From an uncultured Clostridia bacterium (lineage in GTDB: Bacteria; Bacillota; Clostridia; Oscillospirales; JAAYOS01), in the NCBI GenBank assembly GCA_947631015.1, contig CANRJS010000017.1, forward strand, positions 1-43,439: a stretch of DNA of 43,439 nucleotides, in the 5' to 3' direction. Positions 39,032 to 43,439 of this stretch are shown in pieces. Both the position numbers and the translations under genes were made by a program. Position 1 is the first letter of the stretch. Each line of letters begins with the position of its first letter. Under the pieces are notes generated by a model that had not been told where the DNA came from, ran no database searches, and was given only the letters and a program-made list of their open reading frames with translations.

Positions 39032-40288
39032 ATGAAGGTTTTGGTGATAGGCGGCGGCGGACGCGAACACGCCATCGTCCGCAAGCTTGCGGAGAGCGCG
39101 CGCGTCGACGAACTGCTCTGCGCGCCGGGAAACGGCGGCATCGCGGCGGACGCTAAGTGCTTTCCCGAGGTGAAGGCGACCGATCTCGACGCGGTGTGCG
39201 CCCTTGTGAAGTCCGAAAAGCCGGACTTCGTGGTGGTGGCGCCGGACGATCCCCTCGCGATGGGGCTTGTCGACCGGCTCGGGGAGATGGGCGTCCGCGC
39301 GTTCGGACCTCACGCCCGCGCGGCGGAGATAGAGGCGAGCAAGGCGTTTGCGAAGGACTTCATGCGCCGCCACAACATCCCCACGGCGGAGTACGAGACC
39401 TTCGGCGAGCTCGAGCCGGCGCTTGAGTACATCCGCAGGAAGGGCGCGCCTATCGTCATCAAGGCGGACGGCCTCGCGCTCGGTAAGGGCGTCGTCGTGG
39501 CGGAGAGCGTAGAGGACGCGGAGAAAGCCGCGCGCGACATGCTCGAGGGCGGCGCTTTCGGCGCGGCCGGAAGGCGCATAGTCGTGGAGGAATGCCTTAC
39601 GGGCCCCGAGGTGACGGCGCTCTGCTTTGTGGACGGCAGGACAGTCCGTCCCATGCCCGCCTCGCGCGACCATAAGCGCGCATACGACAACGATGAAGGG
39701 CCGAACACCGGCGGAATGGGCGTCGTTCTGCCGGCCTCCGGCTACACTAAGGAAGTAGAGCAGTGGTGCATAGAGCACATCTTCCGCCCGACGCTCGACG
39801 GCCTCCGCGAGGAGGGGCGCGAGTTCAGGGGCGTCCTCTACGGCGGCCTGATGCTCACGCCGGACGGCCCGAAGGTAATAGAGTTCAACGCGCGCTTCGG
39901 CGACCCGGAGTGTGAGACGGTGCTTCCGCTGCTCGAGACCGACATCATGGACGTATTCGACGCCTGTGTGGACGGAACGCTCGGGGCGCTCGACATAAAG
40001 TGGCGGGACGAGGCGAGCTGCTGCGTCATACTCGCGAGCGGCGGCTACCCCGTAAGCTATAAGAAGGGCTTTGAGATAACCGGAATCGGGGACGTCTCGG
40101 GCGCGGAGGTGTATCACTGCGGCACGGCGGTCTCGGACGGAAAGCTTGTCACGAACGGCGGCCGCGTGCTCGCCGTCGTCGCGACGGCGCCGACGCTGCC
40201 GGAGGCGATAGAAAAGAGCTACGCGGAGGCAAAAAAGATACATTTTGAGGGCGTCCACATGCGCGGCGACATCGGAGGGAGACGGTAA
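39032..40288 (+). CDS. purD: Phosphoribosylamine-glycine ligase (GAR synthetase)
   Basis: 418 residues, ATP-grasp ligase joining glycine to phosphoribosylamine. Motifs: MKVLVIGGGGREHAIVRKLAES, FVVVAPDDPLAMGLVDRL, ASKAFAKDFMRRHNIPTAEYETF, PIVIKADGLALGKGVVVAES, ALCFVDGRTVRPMPASRDHKRAYDNDEGPNTGGMG and IEFNARFGDPECETVLPLLETD. Starts at 39020 (GTG) and 39032 (ATG) are both in frame; the ATG gives the canonical N terminus. Typical clusters have purH between purN and purD; it is missing here. Confidence 0.96.
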   Translation: MKVLVIGGGGREHAIVRKLAESARVDELLCAPGNGGIAADAKCFPEVKATDLDAVCALVKSEKPDFVVVAPDDPLAMGLVDRLGEMGVRAFGPHARAAEIEASKAFAKDFMRRHNIPTAEYETFGELEPALEYIRRKGAPIVIKADGLALGKGVVVAESVEDAEKAARDMLEGGAFGAAGRRIVVEECLTGPEVTALCFVDGRTVRPMPASRDHKRAYDNDEGPNTGGMGVVLPASGYTKEVEQWCIEHIFRPTLDGLREEGREFRGVLYGGLMLTPDGPKVIEFNARFGDPECETVLPLLETDIMDVFDACVDGTLGALDIKWRDEASCCVILASGGYPVSYKKGFEITGIGDVSGAEVYHCGTAVSDGKLVTNGGRVLAVVATAPTLPEAIEKSYAEAKKIHFEGVHMRGDIGGRR

Positions 40289-40289
40289 A

Positions 40290-41132
40290 ATGACGGTAGG
40301 AGCGGCTTCCATAGCGGGGATGTGGATATACATCGGCGCGGTGCTCGCGGCGATAGTCGCGGTGTTCTGGATATTCGGCCACCGCGTTGAGATGAACCTC
40401 TCCACGATGATACTCGGCGCGATAGCCTACTTCGTATTTGACACGATACTGCTGACGATGGTGTTTGACAACATCGTCGTCGGCACCTTCTCGCGCGGAC
40501 TGTATGACACCATAACGACAAACCCGATGGTGTTCGTGCCTTACTACGCGATAACGCGCGGGATCTTCTACATGCTCGGGATGTACATCGCCACCCGAAT
40601 GAGCATGCGTTCGGACACGCCCGGCGGCGGAGTCGCCATAGCGATAGGCTTCACGGCGGGCTTCGGCATAATGAACCGCAACCACGGCGTCTGGACGGTG
40701 TTCCAGGCGTGGAGGACGGCGCACGCCGTAAACGCACAGGGCGGCGTGGACGCGTATCTCGCCCTGATGCGTGCGGAGGAGGCCGAGGCGGAGGAGATAG
40801 AGTCGATGCGCGTCTCGCTTGACGCGCTCTGCGATACGACGATTGGCTACTATATCGTAAACGTCGTCGAAGTTCTGCTCATCATGGGCGCGCTGTTTGC
40901 GATGGCGGTGATGATCCACCTCGCCGTGACGCGCCGCGCCCCGTACCGCTATCTCGGGCTGAGCGTGCCGCTGTACATGGTGGTGATGCTGCCGACGGCG
41001 GTGATGCTCGCGGGTCTCATGCCGGGCGGGCGCGTGGTGTACGACGTTCTGCTCGCGGCTGTCTGCGGCGGAACGATAGCGCTTGCCGCCGTACTTGCAA
41101 AGAAATACATGAAAAACCCGATGAAGTGGTGA
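40290..41132 (+). CDS. Multi-pass membrane protein, possibly YhfC-like
   Basis: 280 residues, about eight membrane helices. The layout (helix pair, then YYAITRGIFYMLGMYIATRM, then a glycine-rich GFTAGFGIMN segment) recalls YhfC (PF10086), a family of putative glutamic-type intramembrane peptidases. However, the FEE motif is FYM here and the usual G-GHG-E segment is absent. If related, it is probably not an active peptidase. A charged loop (MRAEEAEAEEIESMRV) separates the halves. GGAGGG lies inside the purD end and only one base separates the genes, so it is co-translated with purD. Function unknown. Confidence 0.5.
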   Translation: MTVGAASIAGMWIYIGAVLAAIVAVFWIFGHRVEMNLSTMILGAIAYFVFDTILLTMVFDNIVVGTFSRGLYDTITTNPMVFVPYYAITRGIFYMLGMYIATRMSMRSDTPGGGVAIAIGFTAGFGIMNRNHGVWTVFQAWRTAHAVNAQGGVDAYLALMRAEEAEAEEIESMRVSLDALCDTTIGYYIVNVVEVLLIMGALFAMAVMIHLAVTRRAPYRYLGLSVPLYMVVMLPTAVMLAGLMPGGRVVYDVLLAAVCGGTIALAAVLAKKYMKNPMKW

Positions 41133-41192
41133 CGCGGAAGTCCCGCGCCGCCGCAGGCCAGGCATGAGCAAAATAATAACTTTCGGAGGCAC

Positions 41193-41222
41193 AGCCGCCC
41201 CGCAGATATCTGCGGGGCGGCT
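41193..41222 (+). terminator. Terminator of the pur unit
   Basis: A 14-bp perfect stem AGCCGCCCCGCAGA with its complement, then TATTGTGT, 60 bases past the last stop. The remaining gap to 41362 contains a second palindrome (GGGGGAAT/ATTCCCCC, about 41318-41336) just upstream of the next gene's SD. Confidence 0.7.
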
Positions 41223-41362
41223 TATTGTGTAATATTCGGGACACATCCGCAGTTCCGCGGAACGGACGGGCCGGCGCGCCATGCCGGACGGCACGGCTTC
41301 CGCATATTCTGACATCGGGGGAATGTATTCCCCCCGCATTACTCAGGAAAGGAGACTGTGTG

Positions 41363-43439
41363 ATGAGAATAAAAACAGGCGTAAAGGCGCTGCTTCTGGC
41401 GGCGTTCTGCCTGAATATGACGATGTTCGATTGCGGTGAGACGCCCGTGGGCGTACCGACGTCCGAAGCAGACAGTCTCACCGAAGAAAACCCTCCGCCG
41501 GAGGAGGACGGATACCTGTTTCGCGCCGCAGGGCAGAGGTACACGGTGCCGCCCGAGGGGGAATTTGCGCTCGCGAGCTATGAGCTTGTTCCGCCCGCCG
41601 GGCAGGAGGGAGAAGTATACTACGACCTGCTCACCGTCGAGATCCCGACGCCGTATGATGCGCTCGACGGGGAGTATGCCGAATACTCGCGCCACGAGCA
41701 GTCGGGAACGGACGTCCCGCCGGATGCGGTGTTTGTCTATGAAAAGGAGAAAACGGTCTACTTCATCTGGAGCGGGCTCACAATACCGGAGGGCGGCGTG
41801 CTGACGATAACGCCGTACTTCGTGTGGGAGAGCCGGCGCACGGCGGACGAGACGACCGGAGGAAGGGAACAGGTTCGGCTTGCAAAGCCGCCGTCCGCCG
41901 TGGCGGAGATCGCAGGGGCGGGAACGGTGACGTTCGCGGCCGTGCGAGGCGCGGAGAGGACCGCGTTCGACTTCCCGCGGCCGCGCCTCCGCGTTCTGCC
42001 AGTGGAGGGGGACAGCGTCTTTCGCGGCAGCCGAAGCATAACCGCCGGAGAGAGCGCGTACTTCGACGCCTATATCGAGGCGGAGGACGCGGCGGGTACC
42101 GTGCCGGATACGGCGATATACCTCTGCCTGCCGGATACGGTGACGCCGGAGGATATCGTGATAAGCGAACGGCTCACCGGCGCGGACGGCGCTTCCGAGG
42201 AGCGGGAGCTGTCGGAGGAGGACTTCACCGTCGGGTGCGAAGTGGGAGATGGATACCGGGTGTATAAAGCGGAGTTTTCCGGACTGCACGGCCTCGTCGG
42301 CGACCGAGGCGGGAAAAGACGCGCGCTCAGGCTCTCCTTCCGGCTCGTGACCTCGCCGGATATGCCGGCCGCTCTGCTCTGCGCGCACGACTTCCTGCTC
42401 GTGGACGGAGGAGCCGCGCCGGATACCGAGCCGGACGAATACGGAACGACGGACGTTCGCGACGTGAACCGTGACGGCGTCGCCGGACACCTTTTCACCG
42501 CCGCCGATACGGAGAAAAATCGGCTGAATATCCGCGAAGCTCTCCGCCTGCCGGAGGCGGAGCTGCGCGCAAGAACGGGCAAAGACGCGGCGAACGACCC
42601 GAAAGCGCCGTACTACGACTTCGCGCTTCCCGAGGGCGCGGACGGCGGTCTTGCTGCGGACGGAAGGACTATGTATCTCGACGCGGACGGAGAAACGGTG
42701 GAGCTGCTCCTTTCCGCGGAGAACGACGCCGCCGGGACGCTAGTTTTCGGAAAGGACAACGTCTGCTGCTATTATATTCCGATACCCGGAGAGTGGGACT
42801 GTCCCACGGAGGATCTCGGCGTAATTCGGAACGAACTCTCCTTCGAGCTCTCGCGGGCGGTGAGCATCTCCTGCGAGGGAGCGTCCGCAAGAACTGCGGA
42901 GACGCCCTTTGAGGCGCTCTACGGCGTCCCGAAGGAGCGGAACGGTGTTGAGAAGCTGAGTTTTCTCGCGGAGGACGAACTGACGCCGGAGACGCTGCAG
43001 GACGTTCGCGCGGTGCTGCTTCGGGCGAGACCCGGAACAGAGATGCCTCCGGGCGCGCGGATAACGGCGAAGGTGGGACTGTCGCTGAGACTTTCGAAGG
43101 AGAACAGAGCGGGGGACGTCTCCGAGTGGTATGTCTGCGGCAGAGTGTTGTCGCGGTCGGGAGAGAGCCTGGTGCTTTTCACCCAGACCGTGCGCGCCGA
43201 GCTGACAGTGCCTCCGGTCGAACCGAGCGCGGAGCCGTCAACCGAGCCGAGCACGGAGCCGTCAACCGAACCGAGCACGGAGCCGTCAACCGAACCGAGC
43301 ACGGAGCCGTCAGCCGAGCCGAGCACGGAGCCGTCGGCCGAACCGAGCACGGAGCCGTCCGCCGAGCCGAGCACGGAGCCGTCAACCGAACCGAGCACGG
43401 AGCCGTCAACCGAGCCGAGCACGGAACCATCGGCCGAAC
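41363..43439 (+). CDS. Secreted repeat-tailed protein, 3' end beyond the window
   Basis: An open frame of 692 codons with no stop before the window ends. It begins [19 protein letters not shown], a lipoprotein- or Sec-type signal (cysteines at 16 and 24 could be lipidated, but neither has a clean lipobox). The mature part is beta-rich and acidic ([76 protein letters not shown]), suggesting immunoglobulin-like extracellular modules. It ends in a Pro-Ser-Thr/Ala-Glu repeat tail from ~residue 620 to the edge, which would act as a wall-spanning spacer before an anchor not seen here. AAAGGAG precedes the ATG. No family recognised; a surface adhesin or similar is a guess. Confidence 0.8.
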   Translation, partial: MRIKTGVKALLLAAFCLNMTMFDCGETPVGVPTSEADSLTEENPPPEEDGYLFRAAGQRYTVPPEGEFALASYELVPPAGQEGEVYYDLLTVEIPTPYDALDGEYAEYSRHEQSGTDVPPDAVFVYEKEKTVYFIWSGLTIPEGGVLTITPYFVWESRRTADETTGGREQVRLAKPPSAVAEIAGAGTVTFAAVRGAERTAFDFPRPRLRVLPVEGDSVFRGSRSITAGESAYFDAYIEAEDAAGTVPDTAIYLCLPDTVTPEDIVISERLTGADGASEERELSEEDFTVGCEVGDGYRVYKAEFSGLHGLVGDRGGKRRALRLSFRLVTSPDMPAALLCAHDFLLVDGGAAPDTEPDEYGTTDVRDVNRDGVAGHLFTAADTEKNRLNIREALRLPEAELRARTGKDAANDPKAPYYDFALPEGADGGLAADGRTMYLDADGETVELLLSAENDAAGTLVFGKDNVCCYYIPIPGEWDCPTEDLGVIRNELSFELSRAVSISCEGASARTAETPFEALYGVPKERNGVEKLSFLAEDELTPETLQDVRAVLLRARPGTEMPPGARITAKVGLSLRLSKENRAGDVSEWYVCGRVLSRSGESLVLFTQTVRAELTVPPVEPSAEPSTEPSTEPSTEPSTEPSTEPSTEPSAEPSTEPSAEPSTEPSAEPSTEPSTEPSTEPSTEPSTEPSAE
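43217..43439 (+). repeat. 24-bp in-frame tandem repeat coding PSTEPSTE
   Basis: About nine units of a 24-base repeat (each coding EPSTEPSx; itself two 12-base halves) run to the window edge. Units differ only at GAG/GAA and ACC/GCC codons, so several encode Ala for Thr. It codes the spacer tail of the secreted protein and is prone to copy-number change. More units may lie beyond the edge. Confidence 0.93.

Noticed and set aside
37997-40405. 802-codon minus-strand open frame across purM, purN and purD
   Set aside because: It is a mirror of strongly supported plus-strand pur genes; Arg/His/Ala-rich translation without family features, produced by high GC and few antisense stop codons.
42400-42500. 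Dockerin-like calcium motif (DVNRDGV) in the secreted protein
   Set aside because: Only one such loop is present, without the paired F-hand repeat, and it lies mid-protein.
43217-43439. Possible CRISPR array
   Set aside because: The 24-bp units are contiguous with no spacers and stay in frame as PSTEPSTE; it is a coding tandem repeat.

Overview
The window reads as a piece of chromosome from a GC-rich, low-G+C-phylum-type (Bacillota, class Clostridia) bacterium, probably an uncultured gut lineage near Oscillospirales or Christensenellales. The lineage call rests on spoIVB, a BofC-like gene, DUF1292, DUF4330, DUF6054, a zinc-type L33, strong SD sequences (AAAGGAGG) and clear TTGACA-17-TATAAT promoters. 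It is an inference; no 16S gene is present. No phage, insertion sequence or CRISPR array was seen.

Layout. 1-2630: an M29 aminopeptidase gene lying between two direct copies of a ~237-bp intergenic repeat and arrays of short hairpins. 2631-5734: AraC regulator and sugar O-acetyltransferase (minus), then a MATE exporter (plus). 5776-6780: a visibly AT-richer two-gene segment (small winged-helix-like protein, flavodoxin-fold reductase) bounded by a 33-bp exact inverted repeat. 6796-10423: the rpmG-secE-nusG-rplK-rplA and rplJ-rplL operons (minus), each with its own promoter, and an L10 leader before rplJ. 10564-12029: ECF sigma factor and its membrane-anchored partner. 12156-17715: two tandem S9 peptidases, ruvX, a 6S-like RNA, DUF1292 and a BofC-like gene, all minus. 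17856-22195: two ECF-transporter S components, a DMT transporter, a CmpB-family membrane protein and asnS. 22296-22646: tRNA Val-Asp-Phe-Cys. 22724-31605: permuted GH3 glucosidase, small membrane protein, TraX-family protein, SpoIVB, DUF6054 and a GH2 beta-galactosidase. 32024-36661: envelope polysaccharide genes (O-antigen-ligase family, DUF4330, GT4-CsaB fusion). 36757-41132: purE-purM-purN-purD plus a YhfC-like membrane protein. 41363-end: a secreted protein with a Pro-Ser-Thr-Glu repeat tail, cut by the window edge.

The most unusual signal is a structured intergenic element present four times (18394, 19023 on the minus strand, 27783, 31610). Each copy starts 1-5 bases after a stop codon and in the same orientation as that gene. 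Each folds into an 11-bp outer stem around an inner hairpin with an invariant ACCAATTT, followed by a 32-nt second hairpin, a variable run of perfect hairpins, and an end tag CTCTGCGAGGCT. Stem bases differ between copies but stay paired, which is what selection on RNA (or hairpin DNA) structure looks like. I do not recognise it as a described family.

The genes combine translation and secretion housekeeping, purine synthesis, beta-glycoside and beta-galactoside use, peptide degradation and wall-polymer decoration, as expected of a saccharolytic, possibly sporulating anaerobe.
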